This document shows positions 16,665 to 25,342 of a DNA stretch of 64,000 bases, in pieces. The number at the start of each line of letters is the position of its first letter. The first letter of the stretch is position 1. This stretch comes from Xanthomonas sontii (GTDB taxonomy: Bacteria; Pseudomonadota; Gammaproteobacteria; Xanthomonadales; Xanthomonadaceae). The position numbers were made by a program, and so were the translations under genes. Below the pieces are notes generated by a model that saw only the letters and a list, made by a program, of their open reading frames with translations, did not search any database and was not told the origin of the DNA. The stretch lies in NCBI RefSeq assembly GCF_040529055.1, contig NZ_CP132342.1, positions 2,850,001 to 2,914,000 on the forward strand, written 5' to 3'.

Positions 16665-17147
16665 TCAGCGCGGCACGACGCGCCCGTTGACCACGCGCAC
16701 GTAGGTGTTCTCGCGCACCCCGGCCAGGTCGCGCTGGTTGACCACGATCACCCGACCGTCGTCCATCTGCACATGCACGTCGTAGGTATCGCTGGTGACG
16801 TTCTTCTGGATCTGGTTGCCGGCGAGTGCGCCAGCCGCCGCGCCGGCCACCGCCGACACGTTCTGGTTGCCCTTGCTGCCGCCGGTGTGATCGGAAATCT
16901 CATGGCCGGCGACCGCGCCGACGATGCCGCCCAGGATCGCGCCCGTGGCCGACGGCGCGGTGCGGCCCGACGGTACGGTATCGATGCGGGTGACGATGCC
17001 GCAGTCGGCGCAGCGCGTCTGGGTGTAACCGCCGCGCGCCGGCTGGCTGTAGCCGCCGCCGTAACCGCCGCCATAGCCCGGGGACGTGGCGCAGCCTGCC
17101 AGCGCCAGGGTCGCCACGGCAGCGGTGGCCATCAGTTGAATCTTCAT
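16665..17147 (-). CDS. Glycine-zipper lipoprotein (SlyB/RcnB-type, 17 kDa antigen fold)
   Basis: 160 residues from ATG 17147 after a good GGAGAGCACCC ribosome site. The signal peptide ends in a lipobox (LAGC), so it should be lipid-anchored. A Gly/Tyr-rich segment (YGGGYGGGY) and a CADC pair are followed by a glycine zipper (GAILGGIVGAVAGHEI and AVAGAAAGALAGNQI) and a beta segment VHVQMDDGRVIVVNQ. These proteins sit in the outer membrane and often help envelope stability, but the exact role is unknown. A similar protein is encoded at 21896. Confidence 0.85.
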   Translation of the reverse strand: MKIQLMATAAVATLALAGCATSPGYGGGYGGGYSQPARGGYTQTRCADCGIVTRIDTVPSGRTAPSATGAILGGIVGAVAGHEISDHTGGSKGNQNVSAVAGAAAGALAGNQIQKNVTSDTYDVHVQMDDGRVIVVNQRDLAGVRENTYVRVVNGRVVPR

Positions 17148-17398
17148 GGGTGCTCTCCTCGACAGTGATGGAGCGCGGCGGCAGCGCCGCGTTCGCACGC
17201 ATCCTGTCCACCCCTGCGTGAATGAAACGCCAACCCTGGCAGGTGCCGTTCAGCCTCGCGCCGGCTCGCGTCAGCGGCAATTCATCGACACGCGCACTGG
17301 CACATGTGCGCTGAAGCCACGCCGCCAGCGCAGCGAGGCCTGCGTCGGTCCGTCAGCGAAACCCCTGCAGCAAGCTCGGCGCCGCTCTCGCCGGGCGC

Positions 17399-17842
17399 TC
17401 AGCGGAAATCGCGGTGGCAGGCGTCGCAGCGTTCGTCGATCTGCTGGCGCGCCTGCGCCAGCGCGGCGCAGTCGGCCGGCGGTTGTGCCAGCGCCGCGTC
17501 CACGCCGGCGCGCAGCGCATCGGCGTGCTCGCGGAAGCGGCTGTCGTCGGCCAGGTCGGGAAACGCCGTGCCCAGCTCGTCGCCGAGCAGGCGCAGCGTG
17601 CGCAGTCGCGCCTGCGGACCCGCACCGCTGCATTGCCGGTGCGCGGCGTCGCGTTCGAGCAGCGCCAGTTGCTTGCCCATCACCTGCATCAGGCTGCGCG
17701 GGAACGGATCCTGCCGCGCCTGCACCGCGCGCAGCGCCATCACCGTCAGCACCAGGCCGAGCAACAGACCGGCCAGCAGCACGAACAGATAGCGTGAGGT
17801 GGAGGCGGGCGGGGACGAGGGCGGCTTGGCCATGGCAGGCAT
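17399..17842 (-). CDS. Membrane-anchored cytochrome c'/c556-like protein
   Basis: 147 residues (ATG 17842; ATG 17833 also possible). A single N-terminal membrane helix (about 18-40, YLFVLLAGLLLGLVLTVMAL) precedes a helical domain whose only heme site, CDACHRDFR, lies at the very C-terminus, as in the cytochrome c'/c556 four-helix bundle. It would carry one c-type heme on the periplasmic side and move electrons or bind small gases. It is hidden inside a much longer minus-strand open frame reaching 20278, which is an artefact of high GC. Confidence 0.7.
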   Translation of the reverse strand: MPAMAKPPSSPPASTSRYLFVLLAGLLLGLVLTVMALRAVQARQDPFPRSLMQVMGKQLALLERDAAHRQCSGAGPQARLRTLRLLGDELGTAFPDLADDSRFREHADALRAGVDAALAQPPADCAALAQARQQIDERCDACHRDFR

Positions 17843-17965
17843 GCGCAGCGGGATGGAGTGCCGATGGTACGCCTGCGGCGACGCGTCGCGCGCGGGCCGC
17901 CAAGCCACGCCGCGAATCCCCAATCCCCAATCCCGGCTCCCCAGGCAATCCCCTAAAATGCGCGG

Positions 17966-18778
17966 ATGAACGAACAATGGCGCGAACGCTTCGCCGGCAT
18001 CGACCGGCTCTACGGGCAAGGCACGATCGCGCGGCTGGCGCGCTGCCGGGTGGCGGTGGTGGGCATGGGCGGGGTCGGCTCGTGGGTGGTCGAGGCGCTG
18101 GCGCGCTCGGCCGTCGGGCATCTGACCCTGATCGACGCCGACGACATCTGCGTGTCCAACACCAACCGGCAACTGCCGGCGCTGGCCGGTCAGTACGGGC
18201 GCAACAAGGCGGTGGCGATGGCCGAGCGTTGCGTGGCGATCAATCCGCAGATCGAGGCGGTGGCGGTCGAGGCCTTCCTCACCCCGACCAACATCGCCGA
18301 CTTGCTCGATGCCGGCTTCGACCTGGTGATCGATGCCTGCGACAGCTTTCGGGTCAAGGTCGAGACCATCGCCTGGTGCCGGCGGCGCAAGCTGCCGCTG
18401 CTGACCGTGGGCTCGGCCGGCGGGCGCACCGATCCGACCCTGGTGCGGATCCGCGACGTGTCGCGCACCGAGCACGACGCCATGCTGGCGCTGATCCGCA
18501 AGAAGCTGCGCAGCGAATTCAATTTCCCCAAGAACCCGCAGCGCTATTTCGGCGTGCCGGCGGTGTACTCGCTGGAGAACGTGCGCTATCCGCAGGCCGA
18601 TGGCAGCGTCTGCGGACTGCGGCCGGTGCTGGGGCCGGATGCGGCCTTGAACCTGGACTGCGGTGCCGGGCTGGGCGCGGCCACCCACATCACCGGTGCG
18701 TTCGCCTTCGCCGCGGTCGGCAAGGCGCTGGAGATGCTGTTGAAGCGCGCGGTGGCGCGCGAGGCGGCGGCCGCCTAG
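17966..18778 (+). CDS. tcdA: tRNA threonylcarbamoyladenosine dehydratase
   Basis: A 270-residue E1-like ATP-dependent enzyme that converts t6A37 of tRNA to its cyclic form ct6A. The nucleotide-binding glycine loop GMGGVGSWVVEALARS is near residues 34-49, followed by LIDADDICVSNTNRQ and the VIDACDSFRVK segment. The C-terminal part fits CsdL/TcdA. A family-B-type GGGATT fragment (17919-17940) lies just upstream, then CCTAAAATG, a likely -10 region close to the start. Its stop codon overlaps that of the convergent EAL gene. Confidence 0.93.
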   Translation: MNEQWRERFAGIDRLYGQGTIARLARCRVAVVGMGGVGSWVVEALARSAVGHLTLIDADDICVSNTNRQLPALAGQYGRNKAVAMAERCVAINPQIEAVAVEAFLTPTNIADLLDAGFDLVIDACDSFRVKVETIAWCRRRKLPLLTVGSAGGRTDPTLVRIRDVSRTEHDAMLALIRKKLRSEFNFPKNPQRYFGVPAVYSLENVRYPQADGSVCGLRPVLGPDAALNLDCGAGLGAATHITGAFAFAAVGKALEMLLKRAVAREAAAA

Positions 18779-20211
18779 CGCGCGCTGGACGGCGGCGGCG
18801 CGTCCGGGGCGCGCGTGGCCGCGCCGCTCATCAGGTTGCGCTCGGTGCCGGCCTGCAGGAAGGCCAGCCGTTCCAGGTCGTGCGCCGGCTGCGGCCGGCC
18901 GAACAGGAAGCCCTGGAAGTGCCGGCAACCCATCGCCGAAAGCATCTCGCACTGCTGCGCATCCTCGATGCCTTCGGCCAGCGCGACCATGCCCATCACC
19001 TCCGAGATCTCCACGATCTTGGCCAGCAGGCGCCGCGAGGACTCGTCGGCCTTGGCGTCGTTGACGAACTGCCGGTCGATCTTGAGCTTGGTGACCGGCA
19101 GCGTCCTGAGCATGGCCAGCGACGAGAAGCCGGTGCCGAAATCGTCCAGCGCCCAGCCGATGCCGAACGCCTTGAGTTCGTGCATCTTGGCGCGCACCCC
19201 GGCGGTATCCACGTACAGTGCCGATTCGGTCAGCTCGAATTCCAGCGACGCCGGCGCCACCCCCTCGCTGGTGATCACCTGCTTCACCGACGCCACGAAG
19301 TTGGGATCGAGCAACTGCACCGGGCTGACGTTCACCGCGACCACCAGCGCACGCAGATCCTGCTCGTGCGACCAGCGCCGCAGCGTGCTGCAGGCCTGAC
19401 GCAGCACTTCCAGTCCCACGTCCCGGATCAGCTGGCTCTCTTCGGCCAGCGGGATGAATTTGTCCGGGGTCAGCAGCTTGCCGCTGGGATGGCGCCAGCG
19501 CACCAGCGCCTCGGCGCCGAGCATGCTGCCGTTCGCGCTCACCTGCGGCTGGTACAGCACCTCGATCTCGCCGTTGCCGACTGCGCGCGCCAGTTCCCGC
19601 TCCAGCGAAATGCGCGCGTTCACGTCGTTGCGGTAGATGTGCAGGATCGCCGCGAGCAGGCCGGCCGCGCAGGCCATGTTGGAGATCGCGCCGAGCCGGC
19701 GCATCCCCAGCGGTGGCGAGGACGCCGGCGCCAGCCAGTCCAGTTCGCCCGAACCGAACGCGACGAAGGCGCCCAGGCACGCCAGCGGGAACACCAGCGC
19801 GCGGTAGCGGCGGCTGCGGTCGAACACGAACAGCGCGCCGGCCGCCAGCGGCAGGAAGAAGGTGTGCACCGAGCGCGGCACCGTGCCGATCGGCGCATCG
19901 ATGAACGAGATCACCAGCACCACCACGAACACGCCATGCGCCACCAGCGACAACGAGGCCTCGTCGCAATGGCGGCGGCGGCACAGCGCGAGCAGGCCGA
20001 CCGCCGTGAGCCCGACGAAGGCGAGCGCCAGTTCCGGCCGGCCGTAGTACAGGTAGCACACGGTCCACAAGGCGCCGAGCGTGGTGCACGAGACCCCGGC
20101 CAGGGTCAAGGTGCTGCGCATCTTGCGGCTGCGATTGCTGTCGCGGAATTTCAGGGAGACCCAGCTTTCGCCGTTGGAGACGTGTTTCTCCGAACTCGCG
20201 GCGCTTTTCAT
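18775..20211 (-). CDS. Membrane-bound EAL-domain c-di-GMP phosphodiesterase
   Basis: 478 residues. An N-terminal membrane region with about six hydrophobic helices (35-195) is joined to an EAL domain (about 205-450). Catalytic motifs are intact: AEALVRW (233-239), the acidic pair in FELTES, ALDDFGTGFSS with the metal-binding DD, KIDRQF with the catalytic Lys, AEGIED and QGFLFGRP. There is no GGDEF domain, so it should only degrade cyclic di-GMP. The membrane part may sense a signal, but its family is not recognised. Start ATG 20211. The 473 bases upstream hold no gene. Confidence 0.9.
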   Translation of the reverse strand: MKSAASSEKHVSNGESWVSLKFRDSNRSRKMRSTLTLAGVSCTTLGALWTVCYLYYGRPELALAFVGLTAVGLLALCRRRHCDEASLSLVAHGVFVVVLVISFIDAPIGTVPRSVHTFFLPLAAGALFVFDRSRRYRALVFPLACLGAFVAFGSGELDWLAPASSPPLGMRRLGAISNMACAAGLLAAILHIYRNDVNARISLERELARAVGNGEIEVLYQPQVSANGSMLGAEALVRWRHPSGKLLTPDKFIPLAEESQLIRDVGLEVLRQACSTLRRWSHEQDLRALVVAVNVSPVQLLDPNFVASVKQVITSEGVAPASLEFELTESALYVDTAGVRAKMHELKAFGIGWALDDFGTGFSSLAMLRTLPVTKLKIDRQFVNDAKADESSRRLLAKIVEISEVMGMVALAEGIEDAQQCEMLSAMGCRHFQGFLFGRPQPAHDLERLAFLQAGTERNLMSGAATRAPDAPPPSSAR

Positions 20212-20684
20212 CGTCGTGGCGCTCGCATGCGCGATGGCTCCGCTCGCGCCGGGGCGGCCGCGGAGGAGGCGATCGCACGCGTGCGCCGCGCGCTGTGGAG
20301 AAGCGGGTAGGGGATACGGCTTGCCGGTTGTTTCACGCCAGGATGATCCGATCTGCCAGAACGCGTGCCATCGAGCCGGCCGCCGAGCCTTTTGCTGAGA
20401 GCGAACGGGTTCACACTCCGGTGCCTGGCGGACAAAAGATCCGCTCGCCGTTCAGCGCGGTGCACAGTAGCAGAAGCCAGCAGGCGGAAACCCTGTCGAA
20501 AGACCGTGATCCGGTAGCCCAGTTCACAGTTTCGTACGAAAGATGCGCGGCAAGCGACGTTCGCGCGGATTGCTGCAGCGTGGAGCTGCGCGTTGGCCAG
20601 CGTGCCTGTGTGCCGAGCGGCGCTTGCGCAGGGCGCCGCCACGCCGGCGAGCGGTGCGCGCTGTGTCTGCGGGACAGTCCTGCG
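20212..20684. other. Non-coding gap upstream of the EAL gene
   Basis: A 473-base stretch between two minus-strand genes (the tatD stop and the EAL start). I see no convincing protein or RNA gene. It is long enough for a promoter and leader of the EAL gene. Short hairpins such as GCGGAtcttttgTCCGC exist on the minus strand near 20431-20447, but no riboswitch consensus can be matched. Confidence 0.4.
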
Positions 20685-21479
20685 TCAGCCCGGCACGGCT
20701 GTGTCGGGAAGCACGTCGGGCAGGCCGAACAAGCGCTGCGCGTTGGCCGTGGTCTGCGCGGCGATGGAGGCGGCAGGTGCGTCGCGCAGCGCGGCAATGG
20801 TGTCAAGTACCGTGCGCAGCCGCGCCGGTTCGTTGCGCTGGCCGCGGATCGCGGCATCGGGCTGGTCCGGCGCATCGGTTTCCAGCAGCAGCTGTTGCAA
20901 CGGCACCGTGGCGGCGAGCCGGCGCAGGCGCTGCGCCCGTGCGTAGGTGACCGGCCCGCCCAGGCCGATCAGGAAATCCAGCGACTGCAACTGTGCCGCC
21001 TGCTTGGCGCTGCCGGCGAAACTGTGCACCACGCCACGCAGGCGCCCGACCTTGCGGATCGCCAGGATCACCGCGTCCACCGCGCGCCGCGCATGCACGA
21101 TCACCGGCAGGTCGAACTCTCGTGCCAGTTGCAGCTGGCCAGCGAAGTAGCGCTGCTGCTCGGCTTCGTCCAAGCCTTCGACGAAGAAGTCCAGGCCGCA
21201 TTCGCCGATCGCGCAGGGACGCTCGCGTTCGATCCACTCGCCGAGCAAGGGCAGGTGCTCGGGCCGGTGCTCGGCCAGAAACAGCGGATGCAGGCCATAC
21301 GCCGGATACAGGCCGGGCGCGGCCGCGCAGACCGCACGCAGCTTCGCCCAGGACGCCGCGGTCACCGCCGGCACCACCTGCGCCTGCACGCCCGCCGCCT
21401 GCGCGCGCGCGATCACCGCGTCGCGGTCCGGATCGAACTCTTCCGCGTCCAGGTGGCAGTGGCTGTCGATCAACGACAT
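20685..21479 (-). CDS. tatD: TatD-family metal-dependent DNase
   Basis: 264 residues of the TatD TIM-barrel family: metal ligands HxH in DSHCHLD (H7, H9), the central Glu in AIGECGLDFF, His in VIVHARRA and GVVHSFAG, and Asp in LLETDAPD. TatD-type enzymes are 3'-5' exonucleases acting on DNA and linked to repair and oxidative-stress survival. It ends six bases before... on the same strand as, and immediately downstream of, the small DUF6116-type gene (21486-21722), so they likely form one transcript. Confidence 0.9.
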   Translation of the reverse strand: MSLIDSHCHLDAEEFDPDRDAVIARAQAAGVQAQVVPAVTAASWAKLRAVCAAAPGLYPAYGLHPLFLAEHRPEHLPLLGEWIERERPCAIGECGLDFFVEGLDEAEQQRYFAGQLQLAREFDLPVIVHARRAVDAVILAIRKVGRLRGVVHSFAGSAKQAAQLQSLDFLIGLGGPVTYARAQRLRRLAATVPLQQLLLETDAPDQPDAAIRGQRNEPARLRTVLDTIAALRDAPAASIAAQTTANAQRLFGLPDVLPDTAVPG

Positions 21480-21485
21480 CGGCGC

Positions 21486-21722
21486 TCAGCGGCGCACGCG
21501 CTGCGCGGTCGAGTTCAGCGGCTCGGTGGCCGGCGCCGGGGTGCGGGTCTTCCAGTTGGCCAGCAGCAGGGTGCCCAGGCCGAACACGATCTCGTCGATG
21601 AAGGGCACGGGATCGGGCAGCAGCACGCTCAGCACGAACAGCCCGGCGGTGATCTTGAACAGCGTCGGGTAGCGCAATTTGCCCGCCCAGCGCAGCAGCG
21701 GATAGACGATCGGGTTGGGCAT
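21486..21722 (-). CDS. Small membrane protein (DUF6116-like)
   Basis: 78 residues starting MPNPIVYPLLRWAGKLRYP, with one clear hydrophobic stretch (about 22-36) and a second weaker one (LGTLLLANW). It resembles the short proteins labelled DUF6116 in xanthomonads. That name is from memory and no function is known. It lies six bases upstream of tatD on the same strand. Confidence 0.7.
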   Translation of the reverse strand: MPNPIVYPLLRWAGKLRYPTLFKITAGLFVLSVLLPDPVPFIDEIVFGLGTLLLANWKTRTPAPATEPLNSTAQRVRR

Positions 21723-21895
21723 GTCAGGTGCTCCTGGGCAGCGGTGGAAACGCTAACAGCTTTGATATGGCGACGTTCCGGGGGCGTTACCAGTTGCGTG
21801 TAAGCCGCGTTACTGAATAGGGAGCGGATCGGTTCAGCTTCGGCATGGTAATCACAGCACCGTAGACAACGCGGTCAGCCCGCAGGAGAGCACAC

Positions 21896-22711
21896 ATGAA
21901 AAGCACTACGACAACCGTTCTGGTCGCGGCTGGCGCCTTGCTGGTCGGCGGCGTCGCCACCGCGGCCTTCATGAACAATCGCGACAAACCCGTGGACGTC
22001 GCCAGCGGCGACGTGCGCCCGGCCCTGGACAATACCCGCGGCGACAGCGCGATGGACAACAGCGTCGGCGGCAAGCTCGAGTACGCCGACGTGGTCCGGG
22101 TCGACCCGATCACCCAGAAGCAGCAGCGCTACGCCGAGGTGATCGGCACCGAGCCGCTGCGCCAGACCTCCACCACCACCACGCCACGACAGGTGTGCAA
22201 CGACGTGGTGGTGCAGGAGCGCCTGCCCGAGCGCGATGGCAATGTCGGCGGCACCGTGGTCGGCGCGGTGGTCGGTGGCCTGCTCGGCAACCAGATCGGT
22301 CATGGCAACGGCCGCAAGGCCGCGACCGCGGCCGGCGCGGTGGCCGGTGGCTTCATCGGCAACCGCATCGACCAGAACCACGTCGGCGGCCGCGTGGTCG
22401 ACCGTACCGAACGCCAGTGCCACACCGAGAACAGCACCGCGCAGTCCTCGACCATCACCGGCTACAACGTGACCTACCGCAACGACGACGGCACCACCGG
22501 CACCATGCGCATGGACAGCAAGCCGGGTAGCCGCATCGCCATGGGCACGCAGGACGTGGTCAAGGGCTATGACGTGACCTACCGTTACGACGGCCAGGAA
22601 AAGACCGTGCGCATGGACGACCGCCCGAACAGCGACCGCCTGCCGGTGCTGGACGGCCGCCTGGTCACCCAGACCGCCTCGGCCGGCGACGTCGCCGTCA
22701 GCCAGCGCTGA
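21896..22711 (+). CDS. Glycine-zipper 2TM-domain envelope protein
   Basis: 271 residues with an N-terminal signal-type or membrane helix (TVLVAAGALLVGGVATAAF). The middle carries a classic glycine zipper, GGTVVGAVVGGLLGNQIGHG and AGAVAGGFIGNRID, as in SlyB/Rick_17kDa proteins. A C-terminal beta region repeats the pattern GYNVTYRNDDGTTGTMRMD and GYDVTYRYDGQEKTVRMD. It probably lies in the envelope. Its ribosome site (CAGGAGAG) is good, and it is not in an operon with gcdH. Confidence 0.85.
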   Translation: MKSTTTTVLVAAGALLVGGVATAAFMNNRDKPVDVASGDVRPALDNTRGDSAMDNSVGGKLEYADVVRVDPITQKQQRYAEVIGTEPLRQTSTTTTPRQVCNDVVVQERLPERDGNVGGTVVGAVVGGLLGNQIGHGNGRKAATAAGAVAGGFIGNRIDQNHVGGRVVDRTERQCHTENSTAQSSTITGYNVTYRNDDGTTGTMRMDSKPGSRIAMGTQDVVKGYDVTYRYDGQEKTVRMDDRPNSDRLPVLDGRLVTQTASAGDVAVSQR

Positions 22712-22823
22712 GTCGCAGCGCGGTTGCACCTCCGAAGGCCGGCGCGTGCGCCGGCCTTCGTCTATCTGCGGGCGGCGGCACGGGCGGGGCCGATACAATG
22801 CGGTTTTCGCCGTGGACACCGCC

Positions 22824-23987
22824 ATGCCCCTGCCTTGCGACGACCTGTTCAACGTAGCCGCGCTGCTCAGCGAGGAGGAGCGCGCGATCCAGCAGGCGGT
22901 GGCGCGCTTCGTCGATGCCAAGGTGTTGCCGGTGATCGGCGACGCCTTCGACCAGGCGCGGTTCCCGCGCGAACTGGTGCCGGAACTGGCGCAACTGGGG
23001 CTGCTCGGCGCCAGCCTGCCGGCCGGGCAAGGCGGTGGCGGCCTCAACGCGGTCTGCTACGGCCTGATCTGCCAGGAACTGGAGCGCGGCGACAGCGGCC
23101 TGCGCAGTTTTGTCAGTGTGCAGTCCTCGCTGTGCATGTACCCGATCCATGCCTACGGCAGCGACGCGCAACGCCAGCGCTGGCTGCCGGCGATGGCCGC
23201 CGGCACGGCGATCGGCTGCTTCGGCCTGACCGAGTCCCAGGGCGGCTCCGACCCGGCGGCGATGCAGACCCGTGCGGTGCGCGACGGCGATGGTTGGCGC
23301 CTGAGCGGCAGCAAGATGTGGATCACCAACGGCAGCATCGCCGACGTGGCGATCGTGTGGGCGCAGACCGACGACGGCATCCAGGGTTTCCTGGTCGAGG
23401 CCGGCACCCCGGGCTTCGGCACCCAGGACATCGCGCACAAGATGAGCCTGCGCGCCTCGGTGACCTCGGCGCTGTTCTTCGACGACGTGCGCCTGCCCGA
23501 CAGCCAGCGCCTGCTCGGCGTGCGCGGCTTGAAGGGGCCGCTGGGCTGCCTGACCCAGGCCCGCTACGGCATCAGCTGGGGCGCGATCGGCGCGGCCATC
23601 GCCTGCCTGCGCGAGGCGCTGGCCTATGCCGGCGAGCGCATGCTGTTCGGGCGGCCGCTGGCGGCGACGCAGAGCGCGCAGATCAAGCTGGCCGACATGG
23701 CACGGCGCATCGCCAGCGCGCAGTTGCTGGCGCTGCAACTGGGCCGGCTCAAGGACGCCGGCACGCTGCAGCCGGCGCAGGTATCGCTGGCCAAGTGGAA
23801 CAACGTGCGCATGGCGCTGGACATCGCGCGGGAGTGCCGCGACCTGCTCGGCGGCGCCGGCATCACCACCGACTACGGCGCGATCCGGCATGCGCTGAAC
23901 CTGGAATCGGTGATCACCTACGAGGGCACCGAGACCGTGCACCAACTGGTGGTCGGCCGCGAACTGACCGGCATCAATGCGTTTTGA
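22824..23987 (+). CDS. gcdH: Glutaryl-CoA dehydrogenase
   Basis: 387 residues from ATG 22824, an acyl-CoA dehydrogenase oxidising and decarboxylating glutaryl-CoA to crotonyl-CoA in lysine, hydroxylysine and tryptophan breakdown. FAD/substrate motifs include CFGLTESQGGSDP, KMWITNGSIADV, YGISWGAIGAA and the catalytic glutamate in TYEGTETVHQLV near the C-terminus. The specific GLTE.QGGSDP and RYGISWG wording favours GcdH over other acyl-CoA dehydrogenases. GATACAATG at 22792-22800 resembles a -10 region. Confidence 0.92.
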   Translation: MPLPCDDLFNVAALLSEEERAIQQAVARFVDAKVLPVIGDAFDQARFPRELVPELAQLGLLGASLPAGQGGGGLNAVCYGLICQELERGDSGLRSFVSVQSSLCMYPIHAYGSDAQRQRWLPAMAAGTAIGCFGLTESQGGSDPAAMQTRAVRDGDGWRLSGSKMWITNGSIADVAIVWAQTDDGIQGFLVEAGTPGFGTQDIAHKMSLRASVTSALFFDDVRLPDSQRLLGVRGLKGPLGCLTQARYGISWGAIGAAIACLREALAYAGERMLFGRPLAATQSAQIKLADMARRIASAQLLALQLGRLKDAGTLQPAQVSLAKWNNVRMALDIARECRDLLGGAGITTDYGAIRHALNLESVITYEGTETVHQLVVGRELTGINAF

Positions 23988-24035
23988 ATCCAAGGCCCGC
24001 GGCCGGCTGCGGGCCTGTTCACAGGAGAACCGACG

Positions 24036-24575
24036 ATGAGCGTCTTCGATGTGCGCGTGGAAACCGAGCGCCTGTTGCTGCGCCCGCCCACTGCCGAGGA
24101 TTTCGCGGCGTTCTGCGCCTTTTCCGCCGACGCCGAGACCATGCATCACCTTGGCGGCGTGCAGGCGCCATCGGTGGTCTGGCGCAGCCTGACCTCGCTG
24201 GTCGGCAGCTGGCAGTTGCAGGGCTTTGCGATGTTCTCGGTGATCGAGAAGCGCAGCGGGCAGTGGATCGGCCGGGTCGGCCCCTGGCAGCCGCACGGCT
24301 GGCCGGGTCCGGAGGTCGGCTGGGGCATCGCCCGCGCGTTCTGGGGCCAGGGCTATGCGCCGGAGGCGGCCGCGGCGTCGATCGGCTGGGCGTTCGCGCA
24401 ATTGGGCTGGGCCGAGGTGATCCACACCATCGTGCCGGACAACGCCAACTCCAAGGCGGTGGCGGCCAAGCTAGGCTCGCGCTACCTGCGCCAGGACCGC
24501 CTGCCCGAGCCGCTGCAGGCATTCGAGGTGGAAGTGTGGGGGCAGTCGCGCGCGCAGTGGCAGGCGCGGGGCTGA
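24036..24575 (+). CDS. GNAT-family N-acetyltransferase
   Basis: 179 residues of the RimJ/RimL-like acetyltransferase type. It begins VRVETERLLLRPPTAEDF and has the acetyl-CoA-binding region GWGIARAFWGQGYAPEAAAA and VPDNANSKAVAAKLG. Such enzymes acetylate N-termini, amino acids or small amines, and the substrate is not evident. It lies 48 bases after gcdH and 37 before the glutathione transferase gene, each with its own ribosome site, so the three may share a transcript. Confidence 0.88.
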   Translation: MSVFDVRVETERLLLRPPTAEDFAAFCAFSADAETMHHLGGVQAPSVVWRSLTSLVGSWQLQGFAMFSVIEKRSGQWIGRVGPWQPHGWPGPEVGWGIARAFWGQGYAPEAAAASIGWAFAQLGWAEVIHTIVPDNANSKAVAAKLGSRYLRQDRLPEPLQAFEVEVWGQSRAQWQARG

Positions 24576-24612
24576 CTCACGACGACGGCAGCATTCGACA
24601 CAGGAGCGGCGC

Positions 24613-25290
24613 ATGGCATCCGAACGTTTTCCCCTGACCGTGTACGGCATGGCGCTGTCCGGCAATTGCTACAAGGTGCGGCTGTTGCTGGACCAGCTCG
24701 GCTGCGGCTACCGCTGGGTCGAGGTCGACAGCGCCAACGGTCAGACCCGCACCCCGGCGTTCCTGGCCAAGAATCCCAACGGCAAGGTGCCGTTGCTGGA
24801 ACGCGAGGATGGGCGCGTGCTGGCCGAATCCAACGCCATCCTGTGCTGGCTGGCCGAGGGCACTGGGTATCTGCCCGCCGATCCCTGGCAGCGCGCGCAG
24901 GCGCTGAGCTGGCTGTTCTTCGAGCAGTACAGCCACGAACCCTACGTGGCGGTGGCGCGCTTCGTCTGCGGCTGGACGCCGCCCGACTCGCCGCGGCGCG
25001 CCGAACTGCCACGCCTGCGCGAGGGCGCGACGCGGGCGCTGGCGGTGATGGAGCAGCACCTGCAGGCGCAGGCCTGGTTCACCGGCCCGGCCTACGGCAT
25101 CGCCGATATCGCGTTGTTCGCCTATACGCATTGCGCCGGCGATGCCGGCATCGCGCTGGCGCAGTATCCGGCGCTGTGCGACTGGCTGCAGCGGGTGCGC
25201 GCGACGCCGGGTTTCGTGGCGCTGCCGCCGCTGCCGGAGGACGTGCGCGCCCGCCTGGCGCATGCCGGTGCAGACGTGGCGTTCACCTGA
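24613..25290 (+). CDS. Glutathione S-transferase family protein
   Basis: 225 residues with an N-terminal thioredoxin-like half (LTVYGMALSGNCYKVRLLLD, then NPNGKVPLLER and LAESNAILCWLAEG, the cis-Pro and ESNAI glutathione motifs) and a helical C-terminal half containing YGIADIALFAYTH. The substrate is unknown. It follows the acetyltransferase gene and precedes the FMN reductase, a plausible small detoxification cluster. Confidence 0.88.
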   Translation: MASERFPLTVYGMALSGNCYKVRLLLDQLGCGYRWVEVDSANGQTRTPAFLAKNPNGKVPLLEREDGRVLAESNAILCWLAEGTGYLPADPWQRAQALSWLFFEQYSHEPYVAVARFVCGWTPPDSPRRAELPRLREGATRALAVMEQHLQAQAWFTGPAYGIADIALFAYTHCAGDAGIALAQYPALCDWLQRVRATPGFVALPPLPEDVRARLAHAGADVAFT

Positions 25291-25342
25291 CTGCCGCGCG
25301 CCGGCGGCTAGCCTGCAGGTCCATTCGGTCAGGAGTAACGCC

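Noticed and set aside
17146..20310. Plus- and minus-strand frames of about 1000 codons over 17.1-20.3 kb
   Set aside because: They run across several well-supported genes on both strands. The minus-strand one contains the real 147-residue cytochrome only at its end.
20460..20530. GEMM (c-di-GMP-I) riboswitch before the EAL gene
   Set aside because: A few bases such as GAAA and GGTAGCC look alike, but the conserved core ACGCAAAGCC is absent and the better partial match is on the wrong strand.
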